Made by a program: the position numbers and the translations under genes. From positions 682,001 through 746,000 of the forward strand of contig OY969794.1 in NCBI GenBank assembly GCA_963703175.1: a stretch of DNA of 64,000 bases, given 5' to 3'. This DNA comes from VRUE01 sp963703175. GTDB lineage: Bacteria > Actinomycetota > Thermoleophilia > Solirubrobacterales > 70-9. Numbering within the stretch: the stretch's first letter is position 1; the number at the start of each line of letters is the position of its first letter. The notes beneath the pieces were generated by a model. That model saw nothing but the letters and a program-made list of their open reading frames with translations, ran no database searches and had not been told where the DNA came from. Positions 8,019 through 16,710 of the stretch are shown in pieces.

Positions 8019-8019
8019 G

Positions 8020-9525
8020 CTAGGTGGTGGCAACGGCACCGCCGCGGCGTGGGTCACCGCCACCGCTCAGGAAGCCGGTCGTACGATCGCGCGCGACCGC
8101 CTGCACCCCGCCGAAGAAGAGGTTGATCCGGGGACGGCGCATGACGGGGAAGCCGCGCGCCTCGATCCGGGCCAGCGCCCTCTCGTCGATCCCGGGCTCG
8201 GCCTGGACGATGCCCTGCTCGACGTGCAGCCGTGGCGCCCGCACGGCGTCGTCGGCACCCATCCCCTCCTCGACCGCGCGCACCACCGTCTGCACAATCG
8301 CCGAACGGATCCGGTTGGAGCCGGCGCTGCCGAGGCCAAGCTCGATCTCGCCGTCGCGGCGCACAACGGTCGGCGCCATCATCGAGGGGACGCGGCGCCC
8401 AGGTGCAATTGCGTGGAACCCAAGTGGGTTGAGATCCTCCTCGCCGAGCATGTTGTTGAGGATTACGCCGGTGCCGGGGACGAGTACGCCAGAGCCCGAG
8501 CCATTCGAACACGTGACGCTGGCACAGACTCCGTCGCCGTCAAGGACCGAAATGTGGGTGGTAGAACCGAGCAAATCGCCTGCTCGCAGGTCGAGGCGCT
8601 CAGGGTCGAGCAGCGCCTGCTCCAAGCCCTCACCGTAGAGCGCTTCGGCGAACTCCTCGCCGCGCGCGCGGTTGGCGGCATCCATCGCAGCGACAAGCTG
8701 CTCGGGGCCGCTGTGACCCCCCAACCGCTCCAGCAGGCCGAGTGAGTAGGCGATCAGGATTCCGCCCGAGGAGGGCGGCGGGTTGGTCAACACTTCGGCC
8801 CCGCGGAACGGAGCGCGGATCGGCCGCCGCTCGATCGCTTCGTACTCAGCCAGGTCGGTCACCCCCAGGGTGCCGCCATGCTCCGCCATGTAATTGCCCA
8901 GTGCCGCCGCCACCTCACCGCGGTAGAAGGGCTCGGCGCCTTCGCCGCCAAAGCGTTCCAGCGCCTCGGCCAGCTCGGTAAAGCTGAAGACGTCGCCTTC
9001 GCCCAGCGGCCTCTCCTCCGGTGCGTAGAGCTGCCGCGTCTCGGCCAAACGCTCATGAATCGGCCAGAGGATCTCGAGGATGTAGGCCTGCTCGGCGTTG
9101 ACCGGGGCGCCCTCGCGGGCAAGCCGCACACCGGCACCGACCAAATCGGCGAGCGGCATCGTCCCGAAACGGCGCAGCGCCAGCTCTAACCCCGCCGCGG
9201 TGCCCGGAACTCCACACGACGCCGGACCAACGTAAAACGTCTGCACCGTCTCCTCGTCGAAGTGGACGGGAACAGGGGCAAGCTCCACCCCGCGCTCAAT
9301 CCCATCCTTGCCAGGGGCCGCGACGAAGAAGTCGATTAGAACCGTCTCCTCGCCGTGGCTGACCATCATGAAGCCGCCGGCGCCGAAGCCGGTCAGCGGA
9401 CTCTCGACCGCGAACGAGGCGAGCACCGCAGCAACGGCGGCATCGACCGCGTTGCCGCCCGCGCGTAGGACGTCAGCGCCGGCCTCGGCGGTAAGGGGAT
9501 GGCCCGCCGCGACGACGCCAGGCAT
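8020..9525 (-). CDS. ggt: Gamma-glutamyltransferase (glutathione hydrolase family)
   Basis: A 501-residue N-terminal-nucleophile hydrolase that cleaves gamma-glutamyl bonds (glutathione and related thiols). The N-terminus begins directly with the conserved AAGHPLTAEAGADVLRAGG block, followed by NAVDAAVAAV. Autocleavage is expected before Thr322 in LLGSTTHISVLDGDG, and that Thr would be the catalytic nucleophile of the small subunit. CSNGSGSGV and NNMLGEEDLNP are further family motifs. There is no signal peptide, unlike periplasmic or secreted GGTs, so this form is probably cytosolic; no better upstream start was seen, and the intergenic space to ftsZ is only 10 bp. It may be co-transcribed with ftsZ. 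Family certain, physiological substrate not. Confidence 0.92.
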   Translation of the reverse strand: MPGVVAAGHPLTAEAGADVLRAGGNAVDAAVAAVLASFAVESPLTGFGAGGFMMVSHGEETVLIDFFVAAPGKDGIERGVELAPVPVHFDEETVQTFYVGPASCGVPGTAAGLELALRRFGTMPLADLVGAGVRLAREGAPVNAEQAYILEILWPIHERLAETRQLYAPEERPLGEGDVFSFTELAEALERFGGEGAEPFYRGEVAAALGNYMAEHGGTLGVTDLAEYEAIERRPIRAPFRGAEVLTNPPPSSGGILIAYSLGLLERLGGHSGPEQLVAAMDAANRARGEEFAEALYGEGLEQALLDPERLDLRAGDLLGSTTHISVLDGDGVCASVTCSNGSGSGVLVPGTGVILNNMLGEEDLNPLGFHAIAPGRRVPSMMAPTVVRRDGEIELGLGSAGSNRIRSAIVQTVVRAVEEGMGADDAVRAPRLHVEQGIVQAEPGIDERALARIEARGFPVMRRPRINLFFGGVQAVARDRTTGFLSGGGDPRRGGAVATT

Positions 9526-9535
9526 GGGGCGGGGA

Positions 9536-10894
9536 CTAACCGGGAAGGAACTCGGGGACGTCGAGACTGCTCAGCTCGCCGGCCTTCTCGTTGCGCGGCG
9601 TGCGGCCGCGGCCGGCGTCCTTGGTGCGGCGGATTGTCGGCTCGGCGGCGCGGCGCGGCGCCTGTTGGCCATCGAAACGAGTGGCGACGACCGTGACCCA
9701 GATCTGGTCGCCCAGCTCCTCGTCGATATTGGCACCGAAGATGATGTTGGCGTCGGGGTGGGCAGCCTCGCCGACAAGCTTTGCCGCCTCGCTGACTTCG
9801 ACCAACGAGAGGTCGGGACCGCCGGTGATCGAGAGCAGAATCGCCCGCGCCCCCTCCATCGAGGTCTCAAGCAAGGGTGAGGAGATCGCTTTCTCGGCGG
9901 CCAGCAGGCCGCGGTTCTCGCCATGCCCCATGCCGATCCCGAGCAGCGCCCGGCCTGCGTCGGACATGATCGTCCGCACGTCGGCGAAGTCGAGGTTGAT
10001 TAGCGCTGGCAGGGTGACCAAATCGGAGATTCCCTGCACGCCCTGGCGCAGCACATCGTCGGCGACCTGGAAGGCCTCGACCATCGAGGTGTGCTGGTCG
10101 AGGACCTCGAGCAAGCGATCGTTGGGGACGACGATCAGCGTGTCAACCTCGGCCGCCAGCTCCTCGATTCCCTTACCGGCTTGGGTGCCGCGCCGCGAGC
10201 CCTCAAAGCTGAACGGCTTGGTGACGATGCCGACCGTCAGCGCGCCAACCTCGCGGGCGAGGCGGGCGATGACCGGCGCTGCACCACTGCCGGTACCGCC
10301 GCCGGCTCCGGCGGCAACGAAGACCATGTCGGAACCCTTGAGCAGACGCTTGATCTTGTCCTGCTCCTCAAAGGCGGAGCGGTGGCCGACTTGGGGGTCG
10401 GCGCCGGCACCAAGGCCGCGCGTCTGCTCCTCGCCGATATGGACGGTGACGTCGGCGACGCAGAGCTGCAACGACTGAAGATCGGTGTTGACCGCCATGA
10501 ACTCGACCCCGGGCACATTCGCGTCGACCATCCGGTTGACGGCGTTGACTCCGGCCCCACCAACTCCTACAACCCGGATCACAGGCTGATGCGGCTCACC
10601 CGAGCCAGGCGGCTCATACTCAGGTTCCTCGCGGCCATAGCGCGGAGTTTCCGCGGGCGGTTCAGCTTTTGGGGCTGGCTCCTCTGAGAAGACTCTCTTG
10701 AGCCTTTCGGGCGGTGACTCAGACGTCTCTCCCGTGGGTGGCGTGGGGTCTGGGGTCTCCGGCGGGTGAGCCGGGGACCCCTGCCCCGCGACAGGACCCG
10801 CGACTGAGGGCTCTGAGCCCTCGTCGTCAGAAGTACTGCGAAAGAGATCGGCGAGGGGACCCTCACGCATACTCGCCCGCTTACGCCGACTCAT
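9536..10894 (-). CDS. ftsZ: Cell division protein FtsZ with long disordered N-terminal extension
   Basis: Tubulin-like GTPase that forms the division ring; 452 residues. The GTPase core begins near residue 104 (VIRVVGVGGAGVNAVNRM), the signature AGAGGGTGSGAAPV is near residues 195-207, and the T7 loop reads INLDFADV. The C-terminal peptide LDVPEFLPG is the conserved anchor for FtsA/SepF-type partners. The first ~100 residues are a Pro/Glu/Ser-rich extension absent from ordinary FtsZ. Residues 23-60 of it share sequence with the N-terminus of the neighbouring ParA. The gene is not next to mur/ftsQ genes here but follows parA, with a 14-bp overlap of the reading frames (10881-10894). The start ATG 10894 keeps the whole extension. 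Confidence 0.93.
   Translation of the reverse strand: MSRRKRASMREGPLADLFRSTSDDEGSEPSVAGPVAGQGSPAHPPETPDPTPPTGETSESPPERLKRVFSEEPAPKAEPPAETPRYGREEPEYEPPGSGEPHQPVIRVVGVGGAGVNAVNRMVDANVPGVEFMAVNTDLQSLQLCVADVTVHIGEEQTRGLGAGADPQVGHRSAFEEQDKIKRLLKGSDMVFVAAGAGGGTGSGAAPVIARLAREVGALTVGIVTKPFSFEGSRRGTQAGKGIEELAAEVDTLIVVPNDRLLEVLDQHTSMVEAFQVADDVLRQGVQGISDLVTLPALINLDFADVRTIMSDAGRALLGIGMGHGENRGLLAAEKAISSPLLETSMEGARAILLSITGGPDLSLVEVSEAAKLVGEAAHPDANIIFGANIDEELGDQIWVTVVATRFDGQQAPRRAAEPTIRRTKDAGRGRTPRNEKAGELSSLDVPEFLPG
10719..10828. repeat. Intragenic repeat shared by ftsZ and parA (ftsZ copy)
   Basis: About 110 bp inside the ftsZ N-terminal extension, alignable with 11811-11940 in parA. Shared blocks are CTCAGACG at one border, GGGTGGCG, then CCCCTGCC and GCGACAGGACCCGCG, with CCCTC-TCGTC at the other border. 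It contains imperfect GGGACCCC/GGACCC palindromic pieces. It reads in frame as DDEG-x-x-P-x-x-AGPVA in both proteins. Confidence 0.65.
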
Positions 10895-12053
10895 GTGCCA
10901 AGACCTCCTTCGCTAAGTCTCGATAGTAGCCCGCTGCGTTGCTCTGAGGATCGTACTTGAGCACGCTGGCACCTTTGACCGGCGCCTCGGCAAATTTGAT
11001 CGCCTTGCGGATCCGCGAGCGGAAGACCAGGTCACCGAAGTTCTCTTCGAGGATCTCCACGGCCTCCTTGGCGTGGACGGTGCGCGAATCAAGCATCGTC
11101 GGCAGGATGCCCTCGATCTTGACGTCGGGGTTGAGGTTCTCCTGGATCATTTTCAGCGTGTTCTGGAGCTGGACCAGTCCGCGCATCGACAAATACTCGC
11201 ACTGAACGGGGACGATCACCTTGTTGGCCACGGTCAGCGCATTGATCGTCAGCAACCCAAGGCTGGGCGGCGTGTCGATGCAGACGAAGTCGTAGTTGCC
11301 TGAGACCTCTTTCAGAGCCTTCTCCAGCGAGCGCTCGCGACCGATCTTGGTGCTCATCGCGATCTCCGCGCCGGCGAGGTCGATTGAGGAGACGGCGATG
11401 TCGATCTCGCGGTGCTGGATGATCTCGCTGATCGGCATGTCGTTGACCAGAACGTCGTAAAGGCTCTTCTCGACCTTGTCGGGATCGATCCCTTGGCTCA
11501 TCGTCAGGTTTCCCTGCGGATCGAGGTCGATGCAAAGCACCCGATACCCGGACTCGGCAAAGGCAACAGCAAGATTCAGAGTGGTCGTCGTCTTGGCGAC
11601 CCCACCCTTCTGGTTGGCAAAGGCAATGACCTCAGCGTGCTTGGTTGGAACCTCGGCCACCGGCTCTTCCACCACAGCTTCGTGGCGGCTAGGGGCAATC
11701 AAGTCCCGGGGCATGAAGCGCGCGGGCTCGGAGTCCTCAACAAGCGCCTCATCCCTCTTAGCTCCAACCGAAATGGATGGCGCCGCAACCTCATGCGCCG
11801 GAGCTACGGCCTCAGACGCCTCTGCCGCGGGTGGCGCGGAAGGGGGGACCTCCCCCGAGGAAGCTTTAGCTACCGCAGGGGGAGGTGGGTCCCCTGCCGC
11901 GACAGGACCCGCGGCCTGAGGCCTCGGTCCCTCATCGTCCCGGGTACGCTCAGGCACGGCGTCCTCCATAGCCTGCAACTCCTCGACAATCGGATGCGGC
12001 TCTTCAACGGTCGGGGCGGGCTTGGACTTGGTCTTGCGGCTAAGGAATCCCAT
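10881..12053 (-). CDS. parA: ParA/Soj-type chromosome-partitioning ATPase with disordered N-terminal extension
   Basis: A 390-residue protein with a deviant-Walker ParA ATPase core starting near residue 140. FANQKGGVAKTTTTLNLA is the Walker A with the signature Lys, LCIDLDPQGNLT is the A' motif, and YDFVCIDTPPSLGLLT is the Walker B. It should bind DNA non-specifically when ATP-bound and position cargo or the origin. The first 139 residues are Pro/Ala/Glu-rich and low complexity. Residues 39-80 share an in-frame segment with the FtsZ extension. No ParB gene is adjacent, so the partner is not visible; a role in division-site or FtsZ positioning is suggested only by the overlap with ftsZ. Confidence 0.88.
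   Translation of the reverse strand: MGFLSRKTKSKPAPTVEEPHPIVEELQAMEDAVPERTRDDEGPRPQAAGPVAAGDPPPPAVAKASSGEVPPSAPPAAEASEAVAPAHEVAAPSISVGAKRDEALVEDSEPARFMPRDLIAPSRHEAVVEEPVAEVPTKHAEVIAFANQKGGVAKTTTTLNLAVAFAESGYRVLCIDLDPQGNLTMSQGIDPDKVEKSLYDVLVNDMPISEIIQHREIDIAVSSIDLAGAEIAMSTKIGRERSLEKALKEVSGNYDFVCIDTPPSLGLLTINALTVANKVIVPVQCEYLSMRGLVQLQNTLKMIQENLNPDVKIEGILPTMLDSRTVHAKEAVEILEENFGDLVFRSRIRKAIKFAEAPVKGASVLKYDPQSNAAGYYRDLAKEVLAHESA
11811..11940. repeat. Intragenic repeat shared by ftsZ and parA (parA copy)
   Basis: About 130 bp in the parA N-terminal extension, homologous to 10719-10828 in ftsZ. The conserved stretch GCGACAGGACCCGCG and the flanking CTCAGACG and GGGTGGCG blocks are in the same order, strand and reading frame. 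Compared with the ftsZ copy it carries extra sequence near 11845-11885. GGGTCCCCTG (11887-11896) can fold back on CAGGACCC. Confidence 0.65.
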
Positions 12054-12101
12054 TGCGCGGGTATTCGCAGAGGTGCCCGTTTTTCCTGCCGCGCCTCGAA
12101 A

Positions 12102-13040
12102 TTGCTAGGAATCACCCCAATCCCAGACATTCTCGACAAGCGACTGGTCTTCGTGACCGGCAAGGGCGGAGTCGGCAAGACCACGGTCGCGGTCGCGCTG
12201 GGCCTGCGCGCGGCGGAAGCCGGCAAGCGCACGATCGTCTGCGAGGTCTCCTCGCAGGAGAACACCTCGCGGATCTTCGAGCACACCGAAGTCGGCTTCC
12301 ACGAGGTCAAGATGGCGGAGAACCTTTGGTCGATCTCGATCGACCCGGACGAGTCGATGCGCGAGTACGTGCTGCTGCAGCTGAAGGTCCGGGCGATGCG
12401 CGACCTGCTCTTTCGCAGCCGCATCTTCTCCTATCTCGCCGCCGCGACTCCGGGGCTCAAGGAGCTGGTCACGATCGGCAAGATCTGGGAGCTGGCCCAG
12501 CTCGACCGCAAGGTGAAGAGCGGGCGCAAGTACGACCTGGTGATTGTCGACGCTCCCGCCACCGGGCACGGGATCGGCTTCCTGCAAACGCCGCGCACCT
12601 TCGCCGCGATCGCTCGCGTGGGGCCGATCCACTCTCAGGCCCAGCAGCTCGACCGGCTGATCACCGACCAGGAGCACACCGGCACCGCGATCGTCGCCCT
12701 GCCGGAGGAGATGCCGGTTAACGAGACTGCTGCCCTGGAGAGCGAGCTGCGCGCCGAGGTCGGCGTCGCTGTCGATCGCATCTACCTCAACGGGCTCTAC
12801 CCAGAGCGCTTTTCCAAAGAGGAGGCCCAGCGGCTATTGGAGTTGGCCGAGGGCGAGAACGGGGTCGCGCGGGCTGCGGCCCGCGCTGCGGCCTCCGAGC
12901 ATGGCCGCGCCCGCTCACAGCGTGCTCAGCTCGCCCGCCTGCGCCGGCGGGTCGAGGCACCGGTCAAAACCCTCCCCTTCCTCTTCGAGCCCGAGCTGGG
13001 TGCCGAGGCTGCGCAGCAGCTCGCCAGGAAGTTGAGCTAA
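12102..13040 (+). CDS. ArsA/GET3-like ATPase, first of a pair
   Basis: A 312-residue P-loop ATPase of the ArsA/GET3 branch. The Walker A is FVTGKGGVGKTTVAVALG, the switch region EVSSQENTSRIFEH replaces the usual IDPA, and YDLVIVDAPATGHGIG is the Walker B. The start was placed at TTG 12102 (LLGITPIPDILDKRLVF), 48 bp from the divergent parA start; no ATG or ribosome site is available before the Walker A, so a leaderless or weak start is likely. It overlaps the next gene by one base (TAATG). The arrangement resembles the Mycobacterium ArsA-like pair Rv3679-Rv3680. True arsenite pumping is unlikely because no ArsB is nearby. Confidence 0.82.
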   Translation: MLGITPIPDILDKRLVFVTGKGGVGKTTVAVALGLRAAEAGKRTIVCEVSSQENTSRIFEHTEVGFHEVKMAENLWSISIDPDESMREYVLLQLKVRAMRDLLFRSRIFSYLAAATPGLKELVTIGKIWELAQLDRKVKSGRKYDLVIVDAPATGHGIGFLQTPRTFAAIARVGPIHSQAQQLDRLITDQEHTGTAIVALPEEMPVNETAALESELRAEVGVAVDRIYLNGLYPERFSKEEAQRLLELAEGENGVARAAARAAASEHGRARSQRAQLARLRRRVEAPVKTLPFLFEPELGAEAAQQLARKLS

Positions 13041-14191
13041 TGCCTGCGGTCGATGAGATCCTCGAAGGCAAGGACATCTGTATCTGCGCCGGCTCCGGCG
13101 GAGTGGGCAAGACGACGACCTCAGCGGCGATTGCCGCCGGTATGGCGGCGCGCGGACTGCGCGTCTGTGTGTTGACCATCGACCCAGCGAAGCGGCTCGC
13201 CGACTCGCTCGGCCTGCGCGAGTTGGGCAATGAGGCAACGCGAGTCGATCCGAAGCTATTCGAGCAGCACGGGGTCGAGATGAAGGGCGAGTTGTGGGCG
13301 ATGATGCTCGACGCCAAGGCCACCTTCGACGAGCTCGTCGCCCGCCAGGCACCCGACGAGGAGTCGCGCGACCGCGTCCTCAACAATCGCATCTACCAGC
13401 AGATCTCCAACGCGCTGGCCGGCTCACAGGAGTACATGGCGATGGAGAAGCTGTTTGAGCTGCACACCGAAGGCCGCTTCGACCTACTAGTCCTCGACAC
13501 CCCGCCCACGCGTAACGCGCTCGACTTCCTCGACGCGCCGCGCCGCCTGACCCAGTTCATCGAAGGCCGCTCGCTGCGCGTCTTCATGAAGCCGACCGGG
13601 CTGGCCGCCAAGGTCGCCGGGCGCGGCGCCACCGTGGCGCTCGGCGTTCTGAAGCGAATCGTTGGCTTCGACCTGCTCGCCGACCTGGCCGAGTTCTTCA
13701 ATGCCTTCAGCGGCATGGTCGACGGCTTTCAAGCCCGCGCCAAGCGGGTTAACAACCTGCTTGCCGATCCACACACCTGCTTCCTCGTCGTCTGCGGCCC
13801 ACAGGGCGAGCCGATCAATGAGGCCGTCTACTTCCACCGCAAGCTGGTCGAGGCAAAACTGCCCTTCGGCGGCGTCATCGTCAACAAGGTCCACTACCCG
13901 GCAGAGCGCCTGCGTGGAGACAGCGCCGACCTCGAGGGGACGCTTGCGGCCAAGCTCGGCGATGACGACCTGGCCCAGCGCGTAGCCGAGAACTTCGCCG
14001 ACTACCAGGCGCTGGCCGAGCGCGACGCAAGAAACATCGAGCACTTGGCGGCGGAGTTGCGAACCAAGGGCGTGATCCGCGTCCCCTACCTGGACGAAGA
14101 CGTCCACGACCTCGGTGGCCTCGCCGAAATCAACCGTTACCTCTTCGCCAGCAGCGAGCAACGCATAGAGATCGCCGCCGGCCGAGGATAA
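13040..14191 (+). CDS. ArsA/GET3-like ATPase, second of a pair
   Basis: A 383-residue partner of the preceding ATPase. The Walker A is CAGSGGVGKTTTSAAIAAGM, the A' motif is LTIDPAKRLADSLGL as in bona fide ArsA/GET3 proteins, and FDLLVLDTPPTRNALDFLDAP gives switch II. A helical region (VAGRGATVALGVLKRI, NAFSGMVDGFQARA) corresponds to the client-binding part of the family. The start codon overlaps the upstream stop by one base, so the two are probably made stoichiometrically and may form a heterodimer, as proposed for Rv3679/Rv3680. The client is unknown. Confidence 0.85.
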   Translation: MPAVDEILEGKDICICAGSGGVGKTTTSAAIAAGMAARGLRVCVLTIDPAKRLADSLGLRELGNEATRVDPKLFEQHGVEMKGELWAMMLDAKATFDELVARQAPDEESRDRVLNNRIYQQISNALAGSQEYMAMEKLFELHTEGRFDLLVLDTPPTRNALDFLDAPRRLTQFIEGRSLRVFMKPTGLAAKVAGRGATVALGVLKRIVGFDLLADLAEFFNAFSGMVDGFQARAKRVNNLLADPHTCFLVVCGPQGEPINEAVYFHRKLVEAKLPFGGVIVNKVHYPAERLRGDSADLEGTLAAKLGDDDLAQRVAENFADYQALAERDARNIEHLAAELRTKGVIRVPYLDEDVHDLGGLAEINRYLFASSEQRIEIAAGRG

Positions 14192-14300
14192 CCTGGCCAC
14201 TGCAGGTCGGCCTAAGGATAGTTCGATCAATACTTTTTGATCAATGACAAGATTGCCTTGACAGGTCGCCCATCGGGGTGACCGAAATCAAGGAGATGAC

Positions 14301-14945
14301 ATGATGCGCACCCTCAAGACCATGGGAATCGCCCTCTCTGCGGTCTTTGCAATGAGCGCGGTAGCGACCTCTGCCGCGTCGGCCAACCCGTTCTTCCACA
14401 CCGAATTTGCGGGCACCACCCTGACAGGCGGGCAAACCGGGCTCGTCGCCAACGTGCTGACGACCGACCTCGGCGAAATGAAATGCAAAGTCGTCCAGTT
14501 CACTGGTACCCAGGCAGCTCAGACAACGACGACAATGACACTCAAACCGAAATACGAAGAATGCAAAGTCGGCATGAGCAACGCAACGGTGACACTCAAT
14601 GGCTGCGCCTACACGTTCCACCTCGAAGAACAGGCAGAACCAATCGAGGCGCGTATGGGCATCGAGTGCCCTTTTGCCGGTGGAAAGATCGAAATACACG
14701 TCGCCGAATGCACGATCACAGTTCCAGCGCAGGAACCGCGGAAAACGGTCACATTCACAAACGAGGGGGAAGGCACGACACGCAGTGTTGTTGCTGACCT
14801 CAACGTATCCGGAATCCACTACATCGAACACGGCGCGGGCTGCGCAAGCCAGACACAGACAACAGAAAACGGCACCTACACCGGCGTGATCACAGTCAAA
14901 GGCGAGGATTCAGAAGAAAACCACAAAGGCATCTGGGTCGAATAA
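14301..14945 (+). CDS. Secreted Cys-containing protein, distant member of the window's repeated secreted family
   Basis: A 214-residue protein with a signal peptide (RTLKTMGIALSAVFAMSAVATSAASA, cleavage near residue 29). The mature part has well-spaced Cys residues (MKCKVV, YEECKV, LNGCAYTF, GIECPF, VAECTI, GAGCAS) and ends in NGTYTGVITVKGEDSEEN. The signal peptide and the terminal N-G-T-Y-T-G strand pattern match the four secreted paralogs at 40.8-43.5 and 50.8 kb, so it is probably a remote homolog. AAGGAG sits just before the ATG. Upstream (about 14224-14246) is an inverted repeat GATCAA-N6-TTGATC. It converges on the next gene through a shared hairpin. The coding strand is richer in A than its neighbours. 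Function unknown. Confidence 0.75.
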   Translation: MMRTLKTMGIALSAVFAMSAVATSAASANPFFHTEFAGTTLTGGQTGLVANVLTTDLGEMKCKVVQFTGTQAAQTTTTMTLKPKYEECKVGMSNATVTLNGCAYTFHLEEQAEPIEARMGIECPFAGGKIEIHVAECTITVPAQEPRKTVTFTNEGEGTTRSVVADLNVSGIHYIEHGAGCASQTQTTENGTYTGVITVKGEDSEENHKGIWVE

Positions 14946-14972
14946 CCGGATCGATCAGCCCACCCTCGACCG

Positions 14973-15014
14973 CGGGGCGCGTTTGTCGGGCTGTAGCCCG
15001 ACTAGCGCGTCCCG
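14973..15014. terminator. Bidirectional hairpin between convergent genes
   Basis: The inner arms GTCGGGCT (14985-14992) and AGCCCGAC (14995-15002) are flanked by outer arms CGGGGCGCG and CGCGTCCCG, which pair with one G-T. It lies exactly between two convergent stop codons (14945 and 15018), so it can end transcription in both directions. No long T-run. Confidence 0.65.
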
Positions 15015-15017
15015 TAC

Positions 15018-16643
15018 CTAGCTGGCGCTGCGCCGACCGTAGTGGTCGTACTTGAGCTCACGGACCTCCCAGTCCGCGTTCTCGGGAACCGGAAAGAGGT
15101 GACGCACGCGGGGGGTGTCGATCCGCTCGCGGTGTTCAAGGTCTCCCTCGATCGCTGGGAAGTCGAGCGTGCTCTCCTCAACCTCCACCTCATCCATCCA
15201 ATCTCTGGCGGTTATCCGTATCTCGTCCTCAGCCGGAACCGGCTCGAGGATGCGGGTGTCCTGGTCCATGTCGTACTCCTCCTCGATAGTCGGCTCGGGA
15301 CGATGGAATTCGGGCTTGGGAATCCGGGCTCGGTCGGGCTCGGGAAGCGGTGCCGGCTCGAGCTCTGGCTCGATGTCCTGCGCGGTCACGGCGATCTCCA
15401 CATCTCCCGACTCAAGGCCAGTGGCGATCAAAGTCTCGTCGGCGGCTTCGTTTAGGTCGGCGCCGAGCTGGCCAAGAGCGGCTTCGCGCAGAATGCGACG
15501 CACGCTCTCCTCGGCCCAGGTCGCCAACTCGGTTGCACCCTCTACAGGCGCACCTGACATTTCCGCGCGTTCCAACTCCATCGCGGCTTCGACCTGCTCC
15601 CGAGCACCAAGGCGATCGGTCGACCCGTCAGCAATCAGCGCCGCGGCGCGCATCGGCAACGAAGCGCCCACGGGGCCTTGCCCGTCGAGCACGGCGCGCA
15701 GCGCCAGCAGGTGGTCGCTCAGACCTTCTAGCGCTGAAGGGCGCTCGCAGCCGAGCTCAAAGCGGCGAACCGCCCAGGCCAGCGACCCAGCCGGATCGGG
15801 CCTGGCCTCAAGTGTTTCGGCCAACTCGACCAGCTGCGCCGTCTCCTCCTCGTCAAGTCGGTAACCATCGTCGCGCGGCGCCGGCGCGCCGGTCGCGATG
15901 CGGCGCCAGCGGCCCTCGCCGGTCGGTGCGAACGCATAGGGACCGAGCCCGACGCCGCCACCCTTATAGAGACGCATGACGCTGATCAGGTCAGCTAGCT
16001 GACTCAATGCCGCTTCGGCGCTGTCGGATCCCTCTTCCTGCTCGGCAATCGCCAGAAACTGCGGCTCCCAGGCGGCGCGGCCCATACCCTCGCTGCGCAT
16101 CGCCTCGATCGGCGCCTCGATGCTGTCAGCGCGAACCAGTTGCGCGCCGTGCGGCAGTTGCAGCCGGGCGACCGGCATCTGCAAGCCGACGATCGGCACG
16201 ATGAGGACGTCAGCCTCATCGATGTCACCGGCCTCGGCGTTAAGCACCGCAAGGGCGTCCTCGAGCCGCTCGCGATCGAGCGAGAACTCGGTGCAGCCGT
16301 CCCAGAGCGAAGCAATGAAGACAGTCAGCAGGCGGGCTGCGCGCTCGGCTGAATCGGCGGGGACGGTCTCGCCACGCTGCTCCAGGTAGGGCGCTGCCAC
16401 TCCTGCCATGGAAACCGCGTCGCGCGCCGCGGCGAAGGCCGGCAGCGAGCGAAGCTCGGCCTCACGCTCGCGCACGAACCGCGCGGTCAGGGGAACGTAG
16501 CTATGAAAGAAGGCCTCATCGGGGCCGGCCTGCTCGGCGACGTCAAAGGGAATCTGCTCACCGCCAGCGACCAACGTGGTGAAGCGGGTAGCGGCCTCTG
16601 CGGCCAACCGCCGCACTGCCTCGTTGAGCAGGGGATCGCGCAC
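15018..16643 (-). CDS. Unknown 541-residue soluble protein, possible ApeA/HEPN-like domain
   Basis: I do not recognise this protein with certainty. There are no signal peptide or membrane segments. Residues 1-200 are helical and Ala/Glu-rich. Residues near 290-360 (AVRRFELGCERPSALEGLSDH, then LLALRAVLDG and LPMRAAALIAD) have the shape of ApeA-like HEPN regions, in which a run of helices carries an LxALExLL motif, but the catalytic Rx4-6H is not evident. The last 130 residues are a charged, Pro/Glu-rich tail (PEPDRARIPKPEFHRPEPTI) ending in a conserved-looking YDHYGRRSAS. It stands alone, between a secreted-protein gene and an HxlR regulator. Confidence is for a real gene, not for the HEPN idea. 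Confidence 0.75.
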   Translation of the reverse strand: MRDPLLNEAVRRLAAEAATRFTTLVAGGEQIPFDVAEQAGPDEAFFHSYVPLTARFVREREAELRSLPAFAAARDAVSMAGVAAPYLEQRGETVPADSAERAARLLTVFIASLWDGCTEFSLDRERLEDALAVLNAEAGDIDEADVLIVPIVGLQMPVARLQLPHGAQLVRADSIEAPIEAMRSEGMGRAAWEPQFLAIAEQEEGSDSAEAALSQLADLISVMRLYKGGGVGLGPYAFAPTGEGRWRRIATGAPAPRDDGYRLDEEETAQLVELAETLEARPDPAGSLAWAVRRFELGCERPSALEGLSDHLLALRAVLDGQGPVGASLPMRAAALIADGSTDRLGAREQVEAAMELERAEMSGAPVEGATELATWAEESVRRILREAALGQLGADLNEAADETLIATGLESGDVEIAVTAQDIEPELEPAPLPEPDRARIPKPEFHRPEPTIEEEYDMDQDTRILEPVPAEDEIRITARDWMDEVEVEESTLDFPAIEGDLEHRERIDTPRVRHLFPVPENADWEVRELKYDHYGRRSAS

Positions 16644-16710
16644 GGTCCTGCCTTCCCCCCCTCACGGGGCGCTCCTGCGCCTGCACGACGCCTTGCAGAA
16701 CCGGCGGGGT

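Noticed and set aside
14260..14285. GGTCGCCCATCGGGGTGACC upstream of the gene at 14301 as a fourth copy of the 38-bp palindrome
   Set aside because: The core is similar, but the TGGA and GTCCA ends and the TTGTG/CACAA arms are missing; more likely a leader hairpin.
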